Assembly (NCBI RefSeq): GCF_013359945.1
Contig: NZ_JABWCS010000216.1
Coordinates: 124,001-188,000, forward strand
From: Paenibacillus agri
GTDB lineage: Bacteria; Bacillota; Bacilli; Paenibacillales; Paenibacillaceae
Direction of reading: 5' to 3'
Length of the DNA stretch: 64,000 bases
How positions within the stretch are numbered: position 1 is the stretch's first letter; every line of letters begins with the position of its first letter. A program made the position numbers and the translations under genes. The notes under the pieces are model-generated. The model saw only the letters and a program-made list of their open reading frames with translations, had not been told where the DNA came from and ran no database searches. Shown here piece by piece: positions 25,061 through 33,191 of the stretch.

Positions 25061-26905
25061 CTACACTGCCCGCTCAAACTGGCTAACATACAATTCATGA
25101 TAGACACCATGAAGCTTAAGCAACTGCTCATGGGGACCTTGTTCGACAATCCGGCCGCTCTGGATAACCAAGATACGGTCCGCATCCTGAATTGTACTCA
25201 GTCTGTGCGCAATGACAAAGCTGGTGCGTCCCTGCATGAGAGTCTTCATGGCTTGCTGAATCTGCATCTCCGTACGGGTATCAACGCTACTTGTCGCTTC
25301 ATCCAAAATCAAGATAGCTGGATCGGCGAGAATAGCACGTGCGATCGTCAGCAGCTGGCGTTGTCCATGGCTCAAATTACTGCCTTCCGTCTCCAGCATT
25401 GTGTCATAGCCATGCGGAAGCCTTGCGATAAAATCGGCGGCATTGGCCAGTCTTGCGGCTTTCTCAACCTCTTTGTCAGTGGCCTCAAGGCGTCCAAAAC
25501 GAATGTTCTCGCGTATCGTTCCTGAGAATACATGAGCGTCTTGCAGAACCATTCCGATCTGGCTGCGAAGCCCACGTTTGTTCAGCTTCCGAATGTCAAA
25601 GCCATCAATGGTAATAGAACCGTCCGTCCCCTCGTAAAACCGGGTCAACAGGTTAACAATCGTCGTCTTACCCGATCCAGTCGGCCCGACAATGGCTACT
25701 TTTTCGCCGGGCATGGCTTGAAAGGTCACCCCGTTCAAAATTGGCGAATCCGCCTTGTAACTGAAGGATACGTCACGGAAGTCAACCTTCCCGGTCAAGC
25801 TCGGACATTCCGTCTCTTTCTCTTCTGCTGATTCGTATTCCGACGGTAAATCTAACACCTCAAACACACGCTCCGCCCCCGCAATGGCAGACTGGATCAG
25901 ATTGTACTGGTTGGCCAGTTCTGAGATCGGACGCCCGAATTGCTTGGAATAATTCAGGAAGCTTACGATAATCCCGACTGTGGCCAGCCCATGGTAAGCC
26001 ATCCAGCCACCGGTACCCGCGATGATTGCAAAGCCCAGATTATTAATAAGGTTCATAACCGGCCCTACAAGTCCAGATACAATCTGTGCTTTGATACCGA
26101 CTTTGTTCAGCTTATGACTGATTCCGCGAAACCGCTCTGTCTCAATACCTTCTCTAACATATTGTTTAACGACCTTTTGTCCACTGATCGTCTCCTCAAT
26201 AAACCCGTTAAGCTCGCCCAAATGCCGCTGCTGATCCTTAAAATAGACTCGGCTCAATCCGGCGATTTTGCGGCTGCTGACGAGAACAAGAGGAATGGTT
26301 AACAATGCCACGACCGTAAGCGGAACATTCAGGGTGAGCATAATGACCAACGATCCACTCAACGTAATGAGACTGTTCAGAAGCTGAGTCACACTCTGAT
26401 TTAGCGTATTCGATACATTCTCGATATCGTTGGTCGCCCTGCTCATCAGCTCTCCGCGAGCATGTGTATCAAAAAATTGTACCGATAATTCCTGGTACTT
26501 GGCGAATAAATCACGCCGGAGTTCAAGCACTGTATTTTGCGACACTGCCGTCATAACATAGGCCTGCACCCAGGCAACCAGACTGGACAGCCCGTAAATC
26601 CCCAGCAGGAGAAGGCTAAAGCGAACCAGCAAATTATATTCACGTGGAATAACGGCGACGTCTATCCCCTTGCCCAGCAGGAACGGTGCAACCAACGACA
26701 ACACTGCATTCAGCACAGTGAAAATGTACACCACGATCAATCCGCCTCGTTGACGGTTTAAATAAGCCCAGATGCGTCTAATGGTGGCACTCCGGTTCTT
26801 AGCACGAACGATAGGCACGGCAGGTCCGCCTCCTCCATGACCTCTGCCGAAGGCGCCCGGAGGGCCGGGTACCTGTGCCGATGTACGATTATGGGGACTG
26901 GACAT
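25061..26905 (-). CDS. Heterodimeric ABC exporter subunit 2 (YfiC-like)
   Basis: 614 residues: a Gly/Pro-rich head (PGPPGAFGRGHGGGGPAVP), six membrane helices (about 45-345), then the nucleotide-binding domain with Walker A GPTGSGKTT near 410, ABC signature LSHGQ near 512 (degenerate, normally LSGGQ) and Walker B ILILDEATSS near 533, where the catalytic Glu is kept. Paired with the upstream subunit whose Walker B lacks Glu, this gives one consensus and one degenerate ATP site, the hallmark of heterodimeric multidrug exporters such as YfiBC and LmrCD. The start overlaps the stop of the partner (TAATG). Confidence 0.92.
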   Translation of the reverse strand: MSSPHNRTSAQVPGPPGAFGRGHGGGGPAVPIVRAKNRSATIRRIWAYLNRQRGGLIVVYIFTVLNAVLSLVAPFLLGKGIDVAVIPREYNLLVRFSLLLLGIYGLSSLVAWVQAYVMTAVSQNTVLELRRDLFAKYQELSVQFFDTHARGELMSRATNDIENVSNTLNQSVTQLLNSLITLSGSLVIMLTLNVPLTVVALLTIPLVLVSSRKIAGLSRVYFKDQQRHLGELNGFIEETISGQKVVKQYVREGIETERFRGISHKLNKVGIKAQIVSGLVGPVMNLINNLGFAIIAGTGGWMAYHGLATVGIIVSFLNYSKQFGRPISELANQYNLIQSAIAGAERVFEVLDLPSEYESAEEKETECPSLTGKVDFRDVSFSYKADSPILNGVTFQAMPGEKVAIVGPTGSGKTTIVNLLTRFYEGTDGSITIDGFDIRKLNKRGLRSQIGMVLQDAHVFSGTIRENIRFGRLEATDKEVEKAARLANAADFIARLPHGYDTMLETEGSNLSHGQRQLLTIARAILADPAILILDEATSSVDTRTEMQIQQAMKTLMQGRTSFVIAHRLSTIQDADRILVIQSGRIVEQGPHEQLLKLHGVYHELYVSQFERAV

Positions 26906-28635
26906 TACGATGCCTCCTCTTTCTTCAACTGCGATTGCCGGATCTCCTGGTAAACTTCTGAGGTTCGCAGAAGTTCTTCATGTGTACCTTGAGCAGCGAT
27001 TACACCATTTTCCAGAATCAGAATTCGATCAGCATCAACGACAGACGACACGCGTTGCGTAATCAGAATGTTCGTGCTGCTCCCCATCTGCTGGCTAAGC
27101 CGCCCCCGAATTCGTGATTCAGTTACCGCATCCAGCGCACTGGTGCTGTCATCCATAATTAAAATGGTAGGCTGAATCAGCAGTGCCCGTGCAATAGATA
27201 GACGCTGCTTCTGTCCACCGGATAGATTAATCCCACGTTGACCCAGTATAGTATCGTAGCCTTCAGGAAGTCCCATAATAAATCCATCTGCTTCCGCAGC
27301 AATGGCCGCCTGCTTAACTTCCTCATCCGTAGCATCAGGCCGGCCATAGCGGATATTATCGCGGATAGTTCCACTGAACAAAATCGTTTGCTGCATGACA
27401 AATCCGATGTTTTTGCGCAGATGCTCCAGGTCAATTCTTCGAATGTCTGAGCCGTCGATTGTAATAGAACCTGACGACACCTCATAGATCCGCGACATGA
27501 GGCTAACCAGTGTCGACTTGCCCGCACCGGTACCCCCAAGGATTGCGACCGTTTCACCAGGTTTAGCCGTAAATGAGATATCCTCCAGCACAAGATTCTC
27601 ATCATTTGAATCATAAGCAAATGAGACCTTGTTAAACTCAACCTGACCGACATGAACCGCATTTGTTAGGCTGTCATGCGAATTTGCGATTTCATTCGTT
27701 GTTGCGAGCACTTCGCCTACACGGTCCCCAGACACTTTTGCCCGCGAGATGAATGTGAGCATATTACTCAGCATCAGCATCGACATCAGAAGCTGGGTCA
27801 CATAGTTGATAAAAGCAATCAAATCGCCGATAGGCAATCCGTGATTCCAGTTTGCCAGTCCCCCAAACCAAAGAACCGCAACAATGCTGACATTCAGCAC
27901 CAGCATCATGAGCGGTAAATTGAGGGACATAAGCCGTGTAACCTTAATCGCCGTCTCGGTATAATCCTTATTCGCCTCGTTGAACCGCTTCTGCTCATGC
28001 TCACCGCGAACAAAGGCCTTAATGACCCTGATCCCCGATAGATTTTCCTGCAGCACCGTGTTGACCCCATCGAGCTTGATCTGCATTTTGCTAAACAGCG
28101 GGAAGGAAAATCGGATCAGTACATAGAGCAGTACAAACAACAGCGGAACCGAGACAAGCAGGATAAGTGTCAATGAAGGACTGATGCGAATCGCCATAAC
28201 CAAACTACCGATAAGTAGCAGTGGTGAACGGACCAGCGACCGCAGAATGATCTGAACAAACGTCTGTAGCTGCACCACATCGTTCGTTAGACGGGTAATC
28301 AGCGATCCGGTCTTCAGCTTATCCAGATTTCGATTTGAAAAAGATTGTACTTGTTCAAACAGCCGAATCCGCAGATCGTTACCGAAACTTTGCGACGCGA
28401 TACTTGAAAAAATAGTACATCCCACACCACCAATCAGACCAATAAAGGCTACGCCCAGCATGGTCAGACCCGTCGAAACAATATGCGTCAAATCATTCTT
28501 CATTATGCCTTTGTCCACAATGCTTGCCATCAGTGTAGGTTGAAGCAAATCCATAAACACTTCAACAACCATCAGAAGGGGTGCCAGCACGCACCATAGC
28601 CAGTAAGGCTTAATAAAACTCTTTAGCTTTAACAT
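26905..28635 (-). CDS. Heterodimeric ABC exporter subunit 1 (YfiB-like)
   Basis: 576 residues with six membrane helices (first about 13-35, last near 285-305) followed by the ATPase domain: Walker A GGTGAGKST near 368, signature LSGGQ near 470, and Walker B ILIMDDSTSALD near 492, where Asp replaces the catalytic Glu. This is the non-catalytic Walker B expected in one half of a heterodimeric exporter. Substrate probably drugs or lipophilic toxins, by family. Translationally coupled to the next gene. AGGTGAAAAG precedes ATG. Confidence 0.92.
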   Translation of the reverse strand: MLKLKSFIKPYWLWCVLAPLLMVVEVFMDLLQPTLMASIVDKGIMKNDLTHIVSTGLTMLGVAFIGLIGGVGCTIFSSIASQSFGNDLRIRLFEQVQSFSNRNLDKLKTGSLITRLTNDVVQLQTFVQIILRSLVRSPLLLIGSLVMAIRISPSLTLILLVSVPLLFVLLYVLIRFSFPLFSKMQIKLDGVNTVLQENLSGIRVIKAFVRGEHEQKRFNEANKDYTETAIKVTRLMSLNLPLMMLVLNVSIVAVLWFGGLANWNHGLPIGDLIAFINYVTQLLMSMLMLSNMLTFISRAKVSGDRVGEVLATTNEIANSHDSLTNAVHVGQVEFNKVSFAYDSNDENLVLEDISFTAKPGETVAILGGTGAGKSTLVSLMSRIYEVSSGSITIDGSDIRRIDLEHLRKNIGFVMQQTILFSGTIRDNIRYGRPDATDEEVKQAAIAAEADGFIMGLPEGYDTILGQRGINLSGGQKQRLSIARALLIQPTILIMDDSTSALDAVTESRIRGRLSQQMGSSTNILITQRVSSVVDADRILILENGVIAAQGTHEELLRTSEVYQEIRQSQLKKEEAS

Positions 28636-28709
28636 CTTTTCACCTGATTTCTGAAACTCTTGTTCTGCGGGTTAAACGAAAACAAAACTAATTGTGGCCA
28701 TCCATCCTA

Positions 28710-29054
28710 TCAGTTACTCTCATCCTTTACTTCTTCTCTATCCCGTTTCGCATCCTGTTCCAACATCACTTCCCGCAGCTCAAAAGCATGGATAAATTCT
28801 TGCATAATAGCATCGGTGGCTTTTAATTCACCACTCAAAACCTGCTTAATGGCGTCGTATTCGGGCTGGTTCAGCTGTTGCATCAACGTGGAGCGCTTAA
28901 TATCCAGCCTTTCCAGAAAAGCAATTGCACGCCCTCTGCGAAAGGTCTGCGCACTTTGAATACGCTCCTTGTGCCCGTCGCCAGATTCGCAGCCCTGTTC
29001 ACCAGATCCCCGGTGACCACGTGACCCCTTCGATCGATCTCTTCCCTCGCGCAT
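28710..29054 (-). CDS. Small basic protein at head of ABC exporter operon
   Basis: 114 residues. The first 40 are basic, Gly/Arg-rich and probably disordered (KGSRGHRGSGEQGCE); the rest is helical, with RRGRAIAFLERLDIKRSTLM then QQLNQPEYDAIKQVLSGELK. No helix-turn-helix is obvious. GAGGAGGG precedes ATG and a two-part operator lies just upstream, so it is the first gene of the exporter operon and may be a regulator or accessory factor; this is inference from position. No established family recognised. Confidence 0.6.
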   Translation of the reverse strand: MREGRDRSKGSRGHRGSGEQGCESGDGHKERIQSAQTFRRGRAIAFLERLDIKRSTLMQQLNQPEYDAIKQVLSGELKATDAIMQEFIHAFELREVMLEQDAKRDREEVKDESN

Positions 29055-29073
29055 TTCAATACCCTCCTCACTC

Positions 29074-29136
29074 TGTATACATTTGTATACAAAAGTATCT
29101 GTTATTAATCTAAACCTGATTCATATCGACTGTCAA
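29074..29136 (-). promoter_or_regulatory. Promoter and TGTATACA operator of the ABC exporter operon
   Basis: Minus-strand TTGACA (29131-29136), 17 bp, TTAGAT (29108-29113). Downstream, before the ribosome site, stand two copies of the palindrome TGTATACA separated by TT (29074-29081 and 29084-29091). That spacing suggests a dimer of dimers or two-turn repressor site that would block elongation or initiation. Confidence 0.7.
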
Positions 29137-29173
29137 GTACATATAAACTGTCATTCACCACTCACCCTTAGAC

Positions 29174-29215
29174 GAAAAAATGCTCCCGAAAAGTGAAAAT
29201 CCACTTCAGGAGCAT
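29174..29215 (-). terminator. miaA terminator
   Basis: Minus-strand ATGCTCC / GGGAGCAT with an inner AAGTGG/CCACTT-type pairing, then TTTTTTC, 29 bp past the miaA stop. Confidence 0.85.
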
Positions 29216-29243
29216 CCTCTATGCTATCGTATCACACAAATAT

Positions 29244-30200
29244 TTATAGGCCTTTAGAGAAGCTATTTGCTATGAACTCATTGAATTTCTCAATCTGCTC
29301 ATCGAAGCTTGGCTCCGCATCAACATCAATCCACTGGATATCTTTCATGTGCCGGAACCATGACATCTGTCTTTTGGCGAACCGGCGTGTATCCCGTTTT
29401 AAGAGCGTCACGGCTTCATCCATGGTCAGCTCACCGGCAAGATAAGCAGCAATCTCTTTATAGCCCAGTCCCTGCATCGATACGAGACTCCGATCGTAGC
29501 CCTGGTCCAATAGTCCTTTGACCTCGGAGATCAGCCCGTCAGCGAGCATGGCGTCAATTCGATCTTCGATCCGTTTATAAAGAATTTTCCGATCCATAGT
29601 CAGACCGACCAGACACAAATCATAGGGTGATTCCTTCTTTTGCCCGGCAAGGGAGTCCGATTGTGTTATATTCGTCTGATGAAAGACCTCCAGGGCACGG
29701 ATGATGCGCCGACGGTCATTAGGATGCAGACGCTCCGCGCTAACAGGATCTACAGCCGCCAGCCTCGCATGCAGAGCAAGAGCTCCGTACTCATCCGCAT
29801 AATCCTCTTGTTCCTTGCGGAAGGCTTCATCCGCCACTGCTTCCGAGAAGCGGAATCCGTAACAAAGGGATTCGATGTAAAGCCCAGTCCCCCCTACTAT
29901 AAATGGAAGTTTGCCCCGGCTGCTGATCTCTTCAATCAGCCTGCGACCCTGCTCCTGAAACTCCGCAGTGGAATAGGCATCCTTAGGATCATGAATATCT
30001 ATCAGATGATGAGGGATACCCTCCATCTCTGTTTGTGAAATTTTGGCTGTTCCGATGTCCATGCCACGATAGACCTGCATAGAATCGCCGGAGATAATCT
30101 CAGCTCCGTAAGCCTTAGCGATGGCAAGACTCAGCTTCGTCTTGCCGACAGCGGTCGGTCCCAGTAGCACCAGAACCTTACGCCTTTCTTCAGTTGCCAA
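29244..30200 (-). CDS. miaA: tRNA dimethylallyltransferase MiaA
   Basis: 318 residues. It adds the dimethylallyl group to A37 of tRNAs that read UNN codons. P-loop GPTAVGKTKLS near 14-24, GDSMQVYRGMDIGTAK near 38 (substrate Asp), PHHLID near 65, GGTGLYIESL near 103, NDRRRIIRALEV near 165 and the C-terminal FAKRQMSWFRHM RNA-contact motif near 275 are all present. It overlaps the upstream methyltransferase gene by 11 bases. A terminator separates it from the exporter operon that interrupts the usual miaA-hfq pair. Confidence 0.97.
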   Translation of the reverse strand: MATEERRKVLVLLGPTAVGKTKLSLAIAKAYGAEIISGDSMQVYRGMDIGTAKISQTEMEGIPHHLIDIHDPKDAYSTAEFQEQGRRLIEEISSRGKLPFIVGGTGLYIESLCYGFRFSEAVADEAFRKEQEDYADEYGALALHARLAAVDPVSAERLHPNDRRRIIRALEVFHQTNITQSDSLAGQKKESPYDLCLVGLTMDRKILYKRIEDRIDAMLADGLISEVKGLLDQGYDRSLVSMQGLGYKEIAAYLAGELTMDEAVTLLKRDTRRFAKRQMSWFRHMKDIQWIDVDAEPSFDEQIEKFNEFIANSFSKGL

Positions 30201-30969
30201 TCTTTATCACCCCGTACGATGTTTTGGAGCTGCCGCGCAGCAGCTCGGTGAAGCCCAGCCGTTCGAACTCGCCGCTAAGCGCTTTTTCCTTTAGCAGCAC
30301 CGTTTTTCGGGCCACTCTCTTGGCTTCTGCTACACTTTCTAGCGACAGTGCTTCTCCGTTGGCGTATTGGCGCAGCGGAGAAATAGAAGCCGAATCCGTT
30401 AATGGGACACGGAACATGGGATCGAAGTAAACGATATCTACACTGCGGTCCGGCTGGGCCCGCAAATAGTCCAAATGGTCACTGTTCACGACCTGGATAC
30501 GGCGAAAAGCCTCATTTACCCGTTCCTTCCCAGTGGTATACTGACTCATCCCTTCAATCAGCAGTGCATACAGCGGGAGCGAACTTTCCAGTGCGGTTAC
30601 CTTAGATGTTTCTCCACCGTAGACAGAGAAGAGCAGTGAGTCCGTACCCAGCCCTGCTGTGCAATCCAACACGCTGTCGCCCGGAATCATATCTGCAGCA
30701 GACAGTAATGGATCAGTTTCGCCTTTGAGAATCCGCTTGGCCCGTACATATCCCATGCTGGGATGGAACTCCATCGGCGGCATTCCGGGACGTATCAGCC
30801 GGACAGCCTCTTGTAGTACAACCAGCACCTCCTCCTCCCCATGTCGCTTCACTAGCTTGGGCAAGGAAAGGTTATCGCGCGGTACATAATTGCAACCTGT
30901 ACGTTCCGCAAGGCTAACCGCCCGCTGTACAATTTCCGGTATCGGGTCATTGCCCGTCGTTATAATCAT
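30190..30969 (-). CDS. Class I SAM-dependent methyltransferase (RsmJ-like)
   Basis: 259 residues. The Rossmann methyltransferase core shows motif I DCTAGLGTDSLLFS near 104, an acidic motif II ALESS near 127, NSDHLDYL near 165 and motif IV IVYFDPMFR near 181. The head (GNDPIPEIVQRAVSLAERTG, YVPRDNLSLPKLVKRHGEEE) and HPSMGYVRAKRI are shared with the DUF548/RsmJ-type family, which in E. coli methylates G1516 of 16S rRNA; the substrate in Firmicutes is not established. It sits between mutL and miaA, overlapping miaA, so co-transcription is likely. Confidence 0.8.
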   Translation of the reverse strand: MIITTGNDPIPEIVQRAVSLAERTGCNYVPRDNLSLPKLVKRHGEEEVLVVLQEAVRLIRPGMPPMEFHPSMGYVRAKRILKGETDPLLSAADMIPGDSVLDCTAGLGTDSLLFSVYGGETSKVTALESSLPLYALLIEGMSQYTTGKERVNEAFRRIQVVNSDHLDYLRAQPDRSVDIVYFDPMFRVPLTDSASISPLRQYANGEALSLESVAEAKRVARKTVLLKEKALSGEFERLGFTELLRGSSKTSYGVIKIGN

Positions 30970-31029
30970 TGTGCCTCCTGTTCGGCTCTATACAATAAAT
31001 CCTTTATAGATCAATCTTATTTCAAAACT

Positions 31030-33141
31030 TCACATCACCCGTTTGAACAGCTTCTCCAGATCATAAGCAGAGAAAGAAATGACAATCGGCCGTCCATGTG
31101 GACAGGTGTATGGCTGGCGGCACGCCGCTAGCCGGGAGATCAAGGTCTCTACTTCCTGTTCGGTCAGCTTCTGATTTGCTTTAATAGAGGCTTTGCAAGA
31201 GCACAAGATGGACGATTTCTCACGCAGTTTAGCCAGATCTATTGCCCGTTCGCTCAGCACCCATTCTGCCATCTCTTCAATGACCGCCTTCTCATCCCCC
31301 TCCGGGAACCAATAAGGCAGGGAGCGCACTAAGAAGGTCTGGCCGCCAAAATGCTCCAGGTATACGCCCGCTTGCTGAAACCAGTGAAGCCGTTCGCTGA
31401 GCTGCCGGCTCTCTGAAGGTGTGAATTCCAGCGTAATGGGTAGCAGCAGTTCCTGTGAAGCATCTTCCGGACGCCCAAACTTTTCGTAATAATATTCATA
31501 ATTAATCCGTTCATGTGCTGCGTGCTGATCTATAAGGTACAGCCCACTGTCGTTCTGGGCAATAATATAGGTCCCATGATGCTGGCCAATATAATTCAGC
31601 TCTGGAAAAGCTGGCAGCCCCGATTCTTCGCTGGCTGCAGGCGCCCACAGTTCTTCGGTTACTGGGAATTGGCCTTTGCTGACCGGGGCAGCAGGTGATG
31701 GACGATATCCGCCACTGTAATTATTACTGGCTGCGCCTCCTGCCGATGGTCGGCTGGCATTCCCGGAATAGTTCCCACTGGCTCCAGAAGGCAAATTACG
31801 GTAACCATCATTAGACGTGCCTCCACCGAGTGGAGAAGAAGACAACGGTTTGCCAATGCCATAGGAGGCCGTGGATTCCCGGGACTGGAACAACACCGGC
31901 TTCACAGGAGAATTAACGCCCTCATAAGAAGGGCTCGAACCCGCTGCCGCCAGGTCGGAATTCGTCTCTTGCGGACGGGTTACATCGCCTGGATTCACCG
32001 GATGCTGTGCACCCGGCGGCACACTGGAAGCTGCGGAAATTTCACCTGAAGGTGACTGTTGAGATGTCCCTCTACCGAATGCGAACTGCTCCTGAATAAA
32101 GGCACCACTATTCTTGGAGCCGATCGGTTCTTTGCTAGGACGAGGAATCAGACTTTGGCCCATAAGGACCTTGCGGATCTCCTCCTCGACGAACTTGTAC
32201 AGCTCATTCTCTTTACTGAAACGCACCTCCAGCTTGGCCGGATGTACGTTGACATCCACCAGAGAGGGATGCATATCGAATTTCAGCACTAGCAGCGGGT
32301 AACGGTTGATCGGCAGCAGCGTATGATAAGCCCGCATAATGGCCGCATTCAGACCATTGCTGCGGATATGGCGTCCTCCAACAATAGTTGTCACTCCGTT
32401 GCGGTTAGATCGCGTCCATTCCGGACGGCTGACAAAACCGCTAATCTTGAAGTCAGGATCTTCTGCAGTCACAGGCAGCATCGCTTTCGCTGCTGACGTC
32501 CCATAGATGGCAGCAATGACCTGCAGCAGATCACCATTGCCCAACGTACGCAACAGTTGATTGCCATTGTGGTGAAGCGTGAAGGAAATCCCGGGATGGG
32601 CAAGCGCCGTCCGGTACATCGTGTCGGAGATATGTCCGAGTTCCGTCTGAATGCTCTTCATGTATTTCAACCTGGCCGGGGTATTGAAAAATAATTCCCG
32701 AACAGCAAAATCTGTCCCTTGTCCGGAAGGAGAATCTTCATTGATCCGCAAATTGCCGCCCTCGATCTCAATCTTGCGGCCTACACCGTCATCCTTGCTC
32801 GCTGTGAGCAGGGACACCTTGGATACTGCCGCGATACTGGGCAGCGCCTCACCCCGGAAGCCCAGACTTGTAATCTGGAACAGATCCCGTCCGGTCACAA
32901 TCTTGCTCGTCGCATGACGGTAGAACGCTGTCTCGCAATCATCCGGCTCGATGCCTGAGCCGTTATCCTTGACACGGATGCTCTGAAGTCCACCTTCCTC
33001 CACCGATACCTCGATCACGGTGCTTCCCGCATCAATGGCATTCTCTACAAGCTCCTTCACCACGGAGGCTGGTCGTTCAACCACTTCCCCCGCGGCGATC
33101 TGGTTGGCAATATGCTCGTCCAACACATGAATTTTCGCCAT
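31030..33141 (-). CDS. mutL: DNA mismatch repair protein MutL
   Basis: 703 residues from the ATG at 33141 (GGGGTG six bases upstream; an in-frame GTG lies three codons earlier). N-terminal GHKL ATPase: ERPASVVKELVENAIDAGST near 20, DNGSGI near 62, TSLGFRGEALPSIA near 93. The linker (about 340-500) is long, Ser/Gly/Pro-rich and low in conservation. The C-terminal endonuclease domain has DQHAAHERINYE near 533, matching DQHA(X)2E(X)4E, and the zinc-site ACRQPYTCPHGRPI. So this is the nicking type of MutL used where no MutH exists. It follows mutS by 50 bp. Confidence 0.97.
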   Translation of the reverse strand: MAKIHVLDEHIANQIAAGEVVERPASVVKELVENAIDAGSTVIEVSVEEGGLQSIRVKDNGSGIEPDDCETAFYRHATSKIVTGRDLFQITSLGFRGEALPSIAAVSKVSLLTASKDDGVGRKIEIEGGNLRINEDSPSGQGTDFAVRELFFNTPARLKYMKSIQTELGHISDTMYRTALAHPGISFTLHHNGNQLLRTLGNGDLLQVIAAIYGTSAAKAMLPVTAEDPDFKISGFVSRPEWTRSNRNGVTTIVGGRHIRSNGLNAAIMRAYHTLLPINRYPLLVLKFDMHPSLVDVNVHPAKLEVRFSKENELYKFVEEEIRKVLMGQSLIPRPSKEPIGSKNSGAFIQEQFAFGRGTSQQSPSGEISAASSVPPGAQHPVNPGDVTRPQETNSDLAAAGSSPSYEGVNSPVKPVLFQSRESTASYGIGKPLSSSPLGGGTSNDGYRNLPSGASGNYSGNASRPSAGGAASNNYSGGYRPSPAAPVSKGQFPVTEELWAPAASEESGLPAFPELNYIGQHHGTYIIAQNDSGLYLIDQHAAHERINYEYYYEKFGRPEDASQELLLPITLEFTPSESRQLSERLHWFQQAGVYLEHFGGQTFLVRSLPYWFPEGDEKAVIEEMAEWVLSERAIDLAKLREKSSILCSCKASIKANQKLTEQEVETLISRLAACRQPYTCPHGRPIVISFSAYDLEKLFKRVM

Positions 33142-33191
33142 ATTATTCACCCCGCTATAGGCTATCTATATTGTTAAGCTGTAAATGTTAA

